A stretch of 64,000 bases of DNA from CAYJAZ01 sp964368455 (GTDB lineage Bacteria; Desulfobacterota; Desulfovibrionia; Desulfovibrionales; Desulfovibrionaceae), in contig CAYJAZ010000001.1 in NCBI GenBank assembly GCA_964368455.1, positions 62,001-126,000 of the forward strand. Reading direction: 5' to 3'. Positions 36,652 to 45,369 of this stretch are shown piece after piece. The position numbers and the translations under genes are program-made. Numbering within the stretch: the stretch's first letter is position 1; every line of letters starts with the position of its first letter. The notes beneath the pieces were generated by a model, which searched no databases, was not told the origin of the DNA, and saw nothing but the letters and a program-made list of their open reading frames with translations.

Positions 36652-36667
36652 TGGCACGACTTTTGCT
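36652..36667 (+). promoter_or_regulatory. sigma-54 promoter of flgE
   Basis: TGGCACG-N4-TTGCT, matching the -24/-12 consensus. It lies about 65 bases upstream of the flgE start. Confidence 0.88.
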
Positions 36668-36731
36668 TATATATTACAAAATAGATAGGCAGAGGAATAT
36701 TTTTCCTTATTTAACCTAAGGAGTTTGCTTT

Positions 36732-38297
36732 ATGATGAGTAGTCTTTATATAGGTGCTACGGGCATAAAAACTCACGATAGCGGAATGGCTACGGTGAGT
36801 AATAATATAGCAAATGTCAATACAGTAGGCTTTAAGCAGTCGAATTGGCTTTTTCAAGATCTTTTTTATTCTCAATTAGCACTTGGAACTTCTAGTACGA
36901 CTGTAGAAAATCAACTTGGACATGGTAGTGTGCATTACGACAATCGCACTCTTTTTACGCAAGGTAATTACGAAGCGACGGAAAATTTTACCGACTTATC
37001 AATCAATGGAAAAGGTTTTTTCCAAGTTATTGATCCAAACGGCGATGAATTTCTTACAAGAGCTGGAAACTTTATTTTTGATAACGAAGGTTATTATACA
37101 GATCATACAGGTGCTATCGTTCAAGCTTATGCAATAGATCCTCTCACAGGCGTTGAAGGAGCTTTAGGCGATATGCAACTTGATATAGTGAACGATGCCC
37201 CTATTTCGCCTGCTGTAGCAACTTCTTCTCTCACAGCACAATTTAATATAGGTATTAGCAATAGCCAATTTGAAAATTATGAAAGAGTGACAATTGCTGA
37301 TCCTAATTCGCCAACAGGCACCACTGAAGTCGATCAAGTTGTTAATCCATATTTTAGTATGATTTCAGCCTATAATTCTCAAAACGAACCAACATTAGCA
37401 AATGCTGCCTATACCCAACCTCTAACTATTTACGATTCATCTGGAAATCAGCAAGATTTACTTGTTACTTTTGATATTGCCTCAGATGAAAATGGGCAAA
37501 AAATTGTCGAATATCTTATTTCTGTAGATCCTGAAAGTGTAGAATACAACGGCTCTAATCCTGATAAAGCAGGCATGCTTATGTCTGGAACAATGACTTA
37601 TTCTTCTTCTGGGCAGTTAATAGATATGTCTGCCTTTACTCCGACAGTTGGTAGTGATTATTCAGATCTTTCCAATTGGAAACCATCAGCCCTTTCTGAA
37701 AATGGCTTCCCTGTTTTAGATGTGACTTTTCTAGATGGCGAAGCACAAAGTATTGAATTAAACTTCGGTGCAAAGGGAACTGCTTGGTCTGATCCAAATA
37801 TCACGGCAGCTGACATCAATACAGATTCTACTCTTTTGCCAAGTATAGCTGTTCCACCTGATTTAGAATCAACTGCTTCAACTGCCTATGCTGGTGCATC
37901 AAATGTGAAAAATCTTAACCAAGATGGTAATGCTCAAGGCGAACTTTCAAATATTCAAGTCAAATCTGACGGAACTGTTTATGGTATTTTCAATAATGGC
38001 GAAAGTCATCCTTTATACAGAATACCTGTCTTTAGAGTGACGAGTGAAGATGGCTTAAGAAATGATGGAAATAACCACTATATAGTCACAGATCAATGCG
38101 GGCTTTTAGAAGAGGGTGTTGCCGGAACGTCAAATTATGGCACTATTTCTTCGCATGCTTTAGAGGGATCGAATGTGGATATGGCAAATGAAATGGTGAG
38201 CCTTATTGTTTTACAAAGAGGTTTTCAGTCAAATTCAAAGGCCGTGACAACTGCTGACGAAATGCTACAAAAAGCAATCACATTAAAAGCTAGCTAA
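36732..38297 (+). CDS. flgE: flagellar hook protein FlgE
   Basis: Main subunit of the flagellar hook. 521 residues. The N-terminal rod motif is SSLYIGATGIKTHDSGMATVSNNIANVNTVGFK. A flagellar-basal-body D1-type region has LSINGKGFFQV and YTDHTGAIVQAYAID. A large variable middle (about 150-400) is followed by the C-terminal motif SNVDMANEMVSLIVLQRGFQSNSKAVTTADEMLQ. ATG at 36732 follows AAGGAG. A single-gene unit between a sigma-54 promoter and a terminator. Confidence 0.95.
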   Translation: MMSSLYIGATGIKTHDSGMATVSNNIANVNTVGFKQSNWLFQDLFYSQLALGTSSTTVENQLGHGSVHYDNRTLFTQGNYEATENFTDLSINGKGFFQVIDPNGDEFLTRAGNFIFDNEGYYTDHTGAIVQAYAIDPLTGVEGALGDMQLDIVNDAPISPAVATSSLTAQFNIGISNSQFENYERVTIADPNSPTGTTEVDQVVNPYFSMISAYNSQNEPTLANAAYTQPLTIYDSSGNQQDLLVTFDIASDENGQKIVEYLISVDPESVEYNGSNPDKAGMLMSGTMTYSSSGQLIDMSAFTPTVGSDYSDLSNWKPSALSENGFPVLDVTFLDGEAQSIELNFGAKGTAWSDPNITAADINTDSTLLPSIAVPPDLESTASTAYAGASNVKNLNQDGNAQGELSNIQVKSDGTVYGIFNNGESHPLYRIPVFRVTSEDGLRNDGNNHYIVTDQCGLLEEGVAGTSNYGTISSHALEGSNVDMANEMVSLIVLQRGFQSNSKAVTTADEMLQKAITLKAS

Positions 38298-38311
38298 AAA
38301 ATTGAAACTAA

Positions 38312-38350
38312 AAACTCCCCTACATCGCAAAATGTAGGGGAGTTTATTTT
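38312..38350. terminator. intrinsic terminator between flgE and hpf
   Basis: Fourteen-base stem AAACTCCCCTACAT/ATGTAGGGGAGTTT with a 6-base loop and a T-rich run. Convergent genes on both sides can share it. Confidence 0.92.
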
Positions 38351-38375
38351 TAAGGCTTAAGCGAGGCTGATGAAA

Positions 38376-38912
38376 TTAGATGACTGGATCAATAAGGCCA
38401 ACATTGCCATTTCTTTTCTTGTAGAGAACGTTAATTCTATCTACTTCAGCATTGAAGAAAACGATAAATTCATTATCATCTTTTTCAAGTTGCAAGAGGG
38501 CTTCCTCTATTTGTACAGGTTTTGGAGTGAAGTATTCATCTCCACTAACAATTTTCACACCATCTTCTTCTTCAACACTATAAGAATAAACATCAATTTC
38601 GACATTATTTCTTTTCTTGTGTCTTTCGCGAAGCTTATTACCGTGCTTCTTCACTTGTGATTCAAGCTTATCGGTAATGAGATCAATGGTTGCATACATA
38701 TCACTTGTTTCTTCTGAACTTGTGATATTCATGCCTTCACCAGATAAAATAACTTCTACTTTTTGGCGGAACTTATCTACTGATAAAAGAACCTGTAGTT
38801 CAATAGCGGCATTCTTGCCAAGAAAACGACCGAGTTTTTCAAAACGTCTGCGTGCGTATTTCTTTAAGTGTTCGGAGGCTTCAAAATTCTTGAACGTAAA
38901 CATAATATTCAT
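38376..38912 (-). CDS. hpf: ribosome hibernation promoting factor, long form
   Basis: Drives 100S ribosome formation in stationary phase. 178 residues. The N-terminal HPF domain (1-100) binds the 30S decoding region (FTFKNFEASEHLKKYARRRFEKLGRFL). The C-terminal dimerisation domain has FTPKPVQIEEALLQLEKDDNEFIVFFNAEVDRINVLYKKRNGNVGLIDPV. This makes it the long form. ATG at 38912 is preceded by AAGGAG. Single-gene unit. Confidence 0.93.
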   Translation of the reverse strand: MNIMFTFKNFEASEHLKKYARRRFEKLGRFLGKNAAIELQVLLSVDKFRQKVEVILSGEGMNITSSEETSDMYATIDLITDKLESQVKKHGNKLRERHKKRNNVEIDVYSYSVEEEDGVKIVSGDEYFTPKPVQIEEALLQLEKDDNEFIVFFNAEVDRINVLYKKRNGNVGLIDPVI

Positions 38913-38997
38913 ATTACAAACTCCTTACTTTATACATTATATTTTATTAGAACATATTTCAAATCTATAAGCAATAAAAATTTTGACTTTTTATTTT

Positions 38998-40335
38998 TTA
39001 ATCATTTGTTTTATTTAGCCATTTTTGAAAGATTTCTCTTGCTCTTTGGGCAAGAAGTGGCTTTCTTTCTTTCTTTTTTGCTCTAATTCCTAATTCTGGC
39101 ATTAAACCAAAATGTGCATTTGAAGGTTGAAAGTTTTTCACATCAACTTGTAAATGGTTCAATAAAGCTCCTAAAGCTGTTTCTACAGGCGGTTGTTCTA
39201 GATTTTCATCATTTGCTCTTGCTACCAAGACTTTAGCAAGCCAAAGGCCTGTAGCAATTGATTCAACATATCCTTCTACACCTGTTATTTGCCCTATAAG
39301 AAAGATATTTTTTTCTTTTTGTAAGGATAAGTCTTTTGATAAAGTTCTTGGTGCGTTCACATAAGTATTTCTATGCACAGAGCCATAACGAAGAAATTCA
39401 ACATTTTTTAATGCTGGAATAAGTCTGAAAATTCTGTCTTGTTCTTTGTATTTTAATTTCGTTTGGCAACCAACTAAGTTAAAGGCATTTCCCTCAGCAT
39501 TTTCTTTTCTTAATTGCAAAAGAGCGTATGGCCTTGAGCCTGTTTTAGGATCTATAAAGCCAACTGGTTTTAAAGAGCCAAAACAGAGAGTTTTTTCTCC
39601 TCTATCTGCTAAAGCTTCAATCGGCATACAGCCTTCAAAATGAATTTCTTTTTCAAAATCGTGTGATGGAACTCTTTCTCCATCAACTAAAGCTTGCCAA
39701 AAAGCATGGTATTCTTCTTTGTTCATAGGGCAATTGAGATAGTCTTGATCATCTGCAGAATCAGGGTTTTCATGCCCATAGCGTGAACCATAGAAAGAAT
39801 TTTCTTTATCAACGCTTGAAGCAAGAATGATTGGTGCTATAGCGTCATAAAAATAAAGTTTTGAGCTTTCAATGTATTTTTTCAAACTTTCAATAAGACT
39901 TTCAGAAGCCAATGGCCCAGCAGCAATAACTAGAACTTCGTCTTCTTCTAGTGTTATTTCATCTATACTAAGAATTTCTCTTTCAAAATATTGTATATAT
40001 TCGTGCCCTTTTATTTCTTTTGTGACTTCTTGTGCAAAAAGTTCTCTGTCAACGGCTAAAGCTTTGCCAGCAGGAACTTTCACCTTGTCAGCTATTCTTA
40101 ATAATGGACTGTTGAGAAAACGCATTTCTTCTTTTAATAAGCCTACGCCAGAATTTAACGCATCGTCAGATCTAAAGGAATTAGAACAGACAAGTTCAGC
40201 TAAATTTGGTGATTTATGTGCAGGAGAAAAATTCTTTGACTTCATTTCAAAGAGTTTTACTTCTATTTTTGCTTCAGCCAATGTTAGAGCAAGCTCACAA
40301 CCTGAAAGCCCGCCACCTATAATAGTACATTTCAT
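38998..40335 (-). CDS. trmFO: methylenetetrahydrofolate--tRNA-(uracil-5-)-methyltransferase
   Basis: Makes the m5U54 of tRNA using methylenetetrahydrofolate and FAD. 445 residues. The N-terminal FAD-binding motif is IIGGGLSGCELALTLAEA. NSFRSDDALNSGVGLLKEEMR, FEGCMPIEALADRGEKTL and QITGVEGYVESIATGLWLA are family-specific. The gene for a second RNA methyltransferase (rsmB) lies 13 bases upstream, so both may be one transcript. Confidence 0.95.
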   Translation of the reverse strand: MKCTIIGGGLSGCELALTLAEAKIEVKLFEMKSKNFSPAHKSPNLAELVCSNSFRSDDALNSGVGLLKEEMRFLNSPLLRIADKVKVPAGKALAVDRELFAQEVTKEIKGHEYIQYFEREILSIDEITLEEDEVLVIAAGPLASESLIESLKKYIESSKLYFYDAIAPIILASSVDKENSFYGSRYGHENPDSADDQDYLNCPMNKEEYHAFWQALVDGERVPSHDFEKEIHFEGCMPIEALADRGEKTLCFGSLKPVGFIDPKTGSRPYALLQLRKENAEGNAFNLVGCQTKLKYKEQDRIFRLIPALKNVEFLRYGSVHRNTYVNAPRTLSKDLSLQKEKNIFLIGQITGVEGYVESIATGLWLAKVLVARANDENLEQPPVETALGALLNHLQVDVKNFQPSNAHFGLMPELGIRAKKKERKPLLAQRAREIFQKWLNKTND

Positions 40336-40348
40336 ATAAAACTTCTTT

Positions 40349-41782
40349 TTAATTCTTAGTTAATATACACAAATAAAGTGTGTCTGCACCGCAAGATTGC
40401 GGATAAATATATTCTGAAAGTTCGATCTTTGCCTTATTTTCTTCTATGCATTCAGCAATCAAATCTTCGTTTTCTTTTTTATTTAATGAGCATGTTATAT
40501 AGCAAATATGATCATTTTTAGAAAGTTTAGATAAAGCAGAAAGAAGCAATTCTTTTTGTAATTCGATAATTTCTTTTATGCCTTTTTTTGTGATTTTATA
40601 TCTAAGATCAGGATTTGCACACAAAGTTCCAAGGCCTGAGCATGGAGCGTCAAGGAGAATGCAATTTATATCTTTTGCTTCAATTTCACGCATGTCTCCA
40701 ATTTCAGTCTTTATTTCTTTTAATCCAAGTCTTTTTTGTTCTTCAATCATCACATCTATTCTTGCCTTGCTTGTGTCTGAAGCTAAAGCAATATTAAAAG
40801 CTTGTTCTGCTAATGCAAGACTTTTTCCGCCTACGCCACAACAGCAATCCCAAATAGACAAATCCTTTAGATTTGTTTTTTTACTTTTGAAAAATTCTAC
40901 TATTTTTTCAATGGCTATTTGTGAACTAGAACCTTGATAAGAAAGAATGCCATCTTTATAGAGTTCTCTTATTTTTTTATGTCCGCTAGAAGTGCATAAG
41001 CCTGTAAGAGCTACTTTCTTACTTAATACAGAACTTTCGTTTAATGTATTTCTTTCTTCTTCCCAATTTTCTTTTTGAGCATTAAATCTATAACAAGAAT
41101 GTGGTATTGAATTTAATGTAGAAAGATAGTCCATACAAAAATCCTTTCCGTATTGCTTTCTTAAAATATCTAAAACAAAGGAAGGAAGAGATTCGTAGCT
41201 TGCTTGTAGTTCTAATAATGTTTTCTTAGGATAGAGAAATTTTAATTCTTTCATGAATTTTTTTTCGTCTAATTCTTTATTAGGAAATTCTTTATCAGTT
41301 TTTCTTAAAACAGCATTCACAAGTGCTACTTCTTTTTTTGCATGTTTTTTTGCAAGATTTGTGGCTTCGTTTACAGAAGCGTGTAGAGGTATGCTTTGCA
41401 TACAATACATTTCACATAGAGCAAGTAAGAGTATGTTTCTTGCTTCTTGTGTGAGGGCGTCTGCTTTATGACAATAAAGAGAAATGAGTGCTTCAAATCT
41501 TAATTTATAGCGATAAATTTGATGGCTCACATTTGTGACATATGCTTTTTCTTGATCGCTGTAGTCAAATTTCTTGAATGCTCTATCAAGAGCTGCTGGC
41601 AATGTGATTTCTTTTGCTTCTAATATTTCTAAAAGACTTTCTCTTACATTAATTGACATTTTTTCTTCCATAAGGTGATTTTGTTTTTCATTTGAAATTA
41701 GTTTTACTTGGCCATGCTTTTTTGCGACAAGCGATTTTTTCAGCCTTTCTAAAGCAATTGTATTGCTCCTATGTTTTTGCAT
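40349..41782 (-). CDS. rsmB: 16S rRNA (cytosine-967-C5)-methyltransferase
   Basis: 477 residues. An N-terminal NusB-like domain (about 40-180; RNILLLALCEMYCMQSIPLHASVNEATNLAK) is followed by the catalytic domain. SAM binding is at IWDCCCGVGGKSLALAEQ, motif IV is LLDAPCSGLGTLCANPDLR (Cys) and motif VI is CYITCSLNKKENEDLI (Cys). The NusB domain makes RsmB rather than RsmF. ATG at 41782; an inner start is possible. It is the first gene of a minus-strand pair with trmFO. Confidence 0.92.
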   Translation of the reverse strand: MQKHRSNTIALERLKKSLVAKKHGQVKLISNEKQNHLMEEKMSINVRESLLEILEAKEITLPAALDRAFKKFDYSDQEKAYVTNVSHQIYRYKLRFEALISLYCHKADALTQEARNILLLALCEMYCMQSIPLHASVNEATNLAKKHAKKEVALVNAVLRKTDKEFPNKELDEKKFMKELKFLYPKKTLLELQASYESLPSFVLDILRKQYGKDFCMDYLSTLNSIPHSCYRFNAQKENWEEERNTLNESSVLSKKVALTGLCTSSGHKKIRELYKDGILSYQGSSSQIAIEKIVEFFKSKKTNLKDLSIWDCCCGVGGKSLALAEQAFNIALASDTSKARIDVMIEEQKRLGLKEIKTEIGDMREIEAKDINCILLDAPCSGLGTLCANPDLRYKITKKGIKEIIELQKELLLSALSKLSKNDHICYITCSLNKKENEDLIAECIEENKAKIELSEYIYPQSCGADTLYLCILTKN

Positions 41783-41915
41783 AATTTAATGCTTTTATCA
41801 ACTTTTTTTAATAAATATTTTTATTTTTTTAATTTATGTAACCTAAATTACTTGCTTGACTATTAAAAGTGACTATATTATTTTTTATAAAACAATATAT
41901 AACATCGAGATAGAA

Positions 41916-42776
41916 ATGACTCCAAACAATTCACCTCTTAGATTAGAGCTTAAGGTTTCAGACATTGTCCCTTTTGGAAATGCAAATATTGGTAATGTTA
42001 TCGATAGAAGAACTGCTTTTTATGCACTAACTCTCGAGCTACCAAAACCTTATTCAGAACACGCAGCCGCTTGGAACAATTGGAAAGCTGGCCAATTTGT
42101 TATGATACGTCCAACAGATTGGAGCGACGAAGTTTTATGGGCAAGACCTTTTTCAATAGCAAGAGTTACTAACCAAGGTTTAGTCCTTTTTTTCCAAACA
42201 GTTGGAAAAGGAACAAACCTACTTTCTAAATTACAACCAGGAGACAAAGTTGTAGTTTGGGGGCCATTAGGCACTTCTTTTGCTATAGAAGAAAACACAC
42301 CAACCTTACTTTTAGCTGGCGGAATTGGCCTTATTCCTTTTTGTGGATATTTAGATCAACATCCTCGCCCAGCAAACTTACATATGATGTTTGGCCACAG
42401 GCTCGATCAAGCTTACTATCCGCTAGAAACTGTAGCACAACACATCGAAGTTGAAACCTACCATGAGCAATGTGATAAAGATCGCGAAATTTTCTTGGCT
42501 GATTTAGAAACTAGAATGCTAGAATACGCAAAAGACGACGGACTTGTTTTAGCTTGTGGCCCTATGCCTTTCTTGGAATATATTGCTAAAGTATCAAAGA
42601 AACATTCTATTCGTACACAGCTTTCACTTGAGAATAAAATGGCATGCGGAATTGGCGCTTGTTTAGGTTGCGTTGCTAAAACAAGCAATGAATGGCCGGA
42701 TAAAATGAAAGCTGGACTTCCAGTGCAAACTTGTACAAAAGGCCCTGTTTTCTGGGCTCACCATCTCGACATATAA
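41916..42776 (+). CDS. pyrK: dihydroorotate dehydrogenase electron transfer subunit
   Basis: The FAD and [2Fe-2S] subunit that passes electrons from PyrD type 1B to NAD+. About 286 residues from ATG 41916; a TTG 20 codons upstream is less likely. FAD binding: ARPFSIARV. NAD binding: LLLAGGIGLIPFCGY. The cluster Cys ligands are CGIGACLGC plus the later QTCTKGPVF. The downstream pyrD starts nine bases after the stop. The pair forms the anaerobic pyrimidine step. Confidence 0.93.
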   Translation: MTPNNSPLRLELKVSDIVPFGNANIGNVIDRRTAFYALTLELPKPYSEHAAAWNNWKAGQFVMIRPTDWSDEVLWARPFSIARVTNQGLVLFFQTVGKGTNLLSKLQPGDKVVVWGPLGTSFAIEENTPTLLLAGGIGLIPFCGYLDQHPRPANLHMMFGHRLDQAYYPLETVAQHIEVETYHEQCDKDREIFLADLETRMLEYAKDDGLVLACGPMPFLEYIAKVSKKHSIRTQLSLENKMACGIGACLGCVAKTSNEWPDKMKAGLPVQTCTKGPVFWAHHLDI

Positions 42777-42785
42777 GGTTTTACC

Positions 42786-43721
42786 ATGAAAGATTTAAAT
42801 ACTGAAGTACAATTCTTATCAGGCGAAAAAGAGCTTAATTTTAAAAATCCAATACTTACAGCGTCTGGAACTTTTGGTAATGGCCCTGAATTTTCCCCTT
42901 ATGGCGATATCACTTCTCTTGGTGGTATTGTTGTAAAAGGTCTTTCGCTTTTACCACGTGAGGGCAATCCTCTTCCACGTATAGTCGAAACTCCTTGTGG
43001 AATGCTCAATGCTATTGGTTTACAAAATGATGGCATAGATAATTTTGTTCAAAATATTTTGCCTGAATTGCCTTATTCGCAAGTTCCTATAATTGCAAAT
43101 ATGTACGCTACTTCTTTACCTGATTTTGCTTCTTTAGCAAAAATATTAGATTCAGCTGAAGGCATCAGTGCAATAGAAGTTAATATTTCATGCCCAAATG
43201 TTAAAGAGGGCGGAGTTCTTTTTGGACAAGATCCAAGCTTAGCTGCAAAAGTAACTGAAACTGTAAAGGCAGCCGCTCCTCATTTGCCTATTATTATAAA
43301 GCTTACTCCTAATGTCACTTCTATAGCACAAATGGCTCAAGCTGTCGAAAGTGCTGGTGCTGACGCTCTTTCTCTTATAAACACTTTACCTGGAATGGCT
43401 GTTGATATTAGAAAAAGAAAACCAGTTCTAGCAAATGTTATTGGTGGTTTTTCTGGCCCTGCTTTAAAACCTATTGCTCTTCGCTGTCTTTATGAGACTC
43501 GTAAAGCTGTCAAGCTTCCTTTGATTGGTATAGGCGGCATCACTAATGCAAATGATGTTTTAGAATTTATGCTCCTTGGAGCGTCAGCTGTTCAGATAGG
43601 AACTGCAAATTTTATCGATCCTTCAAGAGTTTTTCAAATAGTACAAGAGCTTCCTCTGCTCTTAGAAGATCTTGGCTATTCCTCTTTAGAAGATTACACA
43701 AAAGATTATTACGGAAAATAG
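42786..43721 (+). CDS. pyrD: dihydroorotate dehydrogenase, type 1B catalytic subunit
   Basis: Oxidises dihydroorotate to orotate in pyrimidine synthesis with FMN. 311 residues. FMN/substrate motifs: NPILTASGTFGNG, EVNISCPNVKEGG, IIKLTPNVT, SLINTLPGMAVD and PLIGIGGITNANDVLEFMLLGASAVQIGTAN. The partner pyrK precedes. The Cys at the active base position (ISCPN) is the type 1B signature. A clear terminator follows, then the tandem repeat array. Confidence 0.95.
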   Translation: MKDLNTEVQFLSGEKELNFKNPILTASGTFGNGPEFSPYGDITSLGGIVVKGLSLLPREGNPLPRIVETPCGMLNAIGLQNDGIDNFVQNILPELPYSQVPIIANMYATSLPDFASLAKILDSAEGISAIEVNISCPNVKEGGVLFGQDPSLAAKVTETVKAAAPHLPIIIKLTPNVTSIAQMAQAVESAGADALSLINTLPGMAVDIRKRKPVLANVIGGFSGPALKPIALRCLYETRKAVKLPLIGIGGITNANDVLEFMLLGASAVQIGTANFIDPSRVFQIVQELPLLLEDLGYSSLEDYTKDYYGK

Positions 43722-43744
43722 AAGATATATTTTATATAATATCA

Positions 43745-43768
43745 AGCCTCGAAAGAGGCTTTTTTTTT
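43745..43768 (+). terminator. intrinsic terminator of pyrKD
   Basis: Stem AGCCTC/GAGGCT with a GAAA loop and a run of nine T. Confidence 0.9.
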
Positions 43769-43796
43769 GTTTCATAGAAACAAAAAAATCTCTATC

Positions 43797-43896
43797 NNNN
43801 NNNNNNNNNNNNNNNNNNNNNNNNNNNNNNNNNNNNNNNNNNNNNNNNNNNNNNNNNNNNNNNNNNNNNNNNNNNNNNNNNNNNNNNNNNNNNNNN
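43797..43896. other. assembly gap (100 N) inside a tandem repeat
   Basis: The left flank ends ATCTCTATC and the right flank resumes with the repeat unit in the same phase, so the gap lies inside the 32-bp array. The number of missing units is unknown. Confidence 0.95.
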
Positions 43897-43984
43897 CAAA
43901 TGTTTCCCGTGAAACTTAAATCTCTATCCAAATGTTTCCCGTGAAACTTAAATCTCTATCCAAATGTTTCCCGTGAAACTTAAG
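43897..43984. repeat. 32-bp tandem repeat with parS-like palindrome
   Basis: Three units at 43897, 43929 and 43961, each starting CAAATG and holding TGTTTCCCGTGAAAC. This differs by one base from the GTTTCACGTGAAAC core of the ParB-binding parS site. Left of the gap there is a degenerate unit with GTTTCATAGAAAC and the same ATCTCTATC tail. Units are identical with no spacers, so it is not a CRISPR. Confidence 0.9.
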
Positions 43985-44004
43985 GTTGGGTGTTTTTTTT
44001 GTGA

Positions 44005-44040
44005 ATAAAAAAGCCCTGACTTTGAATAAGATCAGGGCTT
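44005..44040 (-). terminator. intrinsic terminator of tRNA-Arg
   Basis: Stem AAGCCCTGA/TCAGGGCTT, followed on the minus strand by a T run. About 30 bases past the tRNA 3' end. Confidence 0.85.
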
Positions 44041-44070
44041 TCGTTGTGATTGTTTTTTCTTTTTTTTGTG

Positions 44071-44147
44071 TGGTGTGTCTAGCGAGAATCGAACTCACGG
44101 CCTTTAGCTCCGGAGGCTAACGCTCTATCCAACTGAGCTATAGACAC
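44071..44147 (-). tRNA. tRNA-Arg (anticodon CCG)
   Basis: A 77-base cloverleaf on the minus strand. Acceptor arm GTGTCTA/TAGACAC, D arm GCTC/GAGC, anticodon arm TTAGC/GCTAA with loop CTCCGGA (anticodon CCG, reads CGG), T arm with GTTCGATTC, and encoded CCA end. The variable loop is short. Confidence 0.97.
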
Positions 44148-44186
44148 AAATAATAAAAAAGTGCGATAATATATCGCACTGTGTTT

Positions 44187-45038
44187 TTATCTTTTTACGT
44201 AGATAACAGTTCCATCGTTGAGAACAACTTTGTCTCTGCTTGGGTTTTTGCTTTTATAGAAAGAGAAATAGTAAAGTGCGATGCCAACGAGTAGAAGTGG
44301 TATTGAAAGAGCCATGCCCATTGTGAACCAGTCTGAAATGAGATAGCCAATGTGTGTGTCTGGTTCTCTGAAAAATTCGCAGGTAAAACGGAATACGGAA
44401 TAAAGAATTGCAAATAAACCAGCAACCGCACCTTCGTTTCTTTCTTTTGAGGAGTAAATCCAAAGAATGACAAAAAGAACTAGTCCTTCGAGTGTTGCTT
44501 CGTAAAGTTGTGTAGGATGTCTTGCGGCAAGGCCAGCATTTGGAAAAACCATGGCCCAAGAAACATCACTAACTTTGCCCCAAAGTTCTGCATTTATAAA
44601 GTTGCCGATTCTTCCAAAGAAAAGACCGGGTGCAACTACAGGGGCGATGAAGTCTAATGTGTTTAAGAATCTTCTTTTTTCTTTGTGGGAATAAAAATAA
44701 AGAGCTGCAATAACGCCTATAAGTCCACCATGAAAAGACATGCCGCCATTCCACACATAGAAAATTTCGAGAGGTGCACTGAGGTAGTAAGATAGATCGT
44801 AGAATAAAACATATCCTAAACGGCCACCAAGTATGACGCCTAGCATGGAAAGAGTTGCTACGTCGTCAACATTTTCTACTGTCCAGCCAGAACCTTTTTG
44901 TTTGGCTCTGTATCTAGCAAGAAACCAGCCAGCTAAAAAAGCGAATACATACATAAGCCCATACCAATGAACTTGTATAGGACCAAAAGAAAGAGCGACA
45001 GTGTCGATTTGCGGGTATTGTAACATAGTAAATCTCAC
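44187..45038 (-). CDS. lgt: prolipoprotein diacylglyceryl transferase
   Basis: Attaches diacylglycerol to the lipobox Cys of prolipoproteins in the inner membrane. 283 residues, seven membrane segments. The family signatures are GGLIGVIAAL (H-G-G-L at the active loop, preceded by MSFHGG) and GLFFGRIGNFINAELWG, with the catalytic Arg/Asn. The C-terminus is basic. It serves lipoproteins such as FlgH in this window. Convergent-free unit next to tRNA-Arg. Confidence 0.95.
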   Translation of the reverse strand: MRFTMLQYPQIDTVALSFGPIQVHWYGLMYVFAFLAGWFLARYRAKQKGSGWTVENVDDVATLSMLGVILGGRLGYVLFYDLSYYLSAPLEIFYVWNGGMSFHGGLIGVIAALYFYSHKEKRRFLNTLDFIAPVVAPGLFFGRIGNFINAELWGKVSDVSWAMVFPNAGLAARHPTQLYEATLEGLVLFVILWIYSSKERNEGAVAGLFAILYSVFRFTCEFFREPDTHIGYLISDWFTMGMALSIPLLLVGIALYYFSFYKSKNPSRDKVVLNDGTVIYVKR

Positions 45039-45146
45039 TTTGTATATAATTTATAGAAAAATATAATATTATACAGTTTTTTGATACAGTTTTTATACTA
45101 TTTTATAGCTTTTATTGCAAGCTTTGAATGTGTGAAAAAATAAAAA

Positions 45147-45170
45147 AATAGAGCTATTGCTAGCTCTATT
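45147..45170 (-). terminator. intrinsic terminator after fliF and the small ORF
   Basis: Stem AATAGAGCTA/TAGCTCTATT with a 4-base loop, T-rich on the minus strand. The stop of the small ORF is five bases away. No fliG follows. Confidence 0.85.
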
Positions 45171-45174
45171 ATAG

Positions 45175-45369
45175 TTATTTAATCCATTCTCTGATTATAT
45201 AGAGACTGATGTCTAAATGTTTTTGTGCTCTTTCAAGGACTTGTACTTTGAGTGCTTCAAGTCTTTGTATTGCTTCGTGAGTTTTTATTGCAATTTCAGC
45301 AGAAGAAGAATTGCTTTGAATTTGTGAGCTTTCTCTCACACTAGGCAGCTTTTGATTTTGTTGGCTCAT
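45175..45369 (-). CDS. 64-residue protein with FliF C-terminal-like tail
   Basis: It overlaps the 3' end of fliF by 29 bases in another frame, with TAGGGA ahead of its ATG, so it is probably translationally coupled. The last 20 residues (LERAQKHLDISLYIIREWIK) resemble the end of FliF itself (about LAERNMELTISIVREWIN), the segment of FliF known to bind FliG. The N-terminal half is Ser/Gln-rich. It may be a FliG-interacting peptide made beside FliF, or a remnant of a duplicated fliF end. A terminator follows. I do not recognise a named family. Confidence 0.6.
   Translation of the reverse strand: MSQQNQKLPSVRESSQIQSNSSSAEIAIKTHEAIQRLEALKVQVLERAQKHLDISLYIIREWIK

Noticed and set aside
38370..38660. 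Plus-strand ORF opposite hpf
   Set aside because: Antisense to a clear hpf gene; no ribosome-binding site.
43897..43984. Possible CRISPR array
   Set aside because: The 32-bp units are identical end to end, with no variable spacers and no cas genes.
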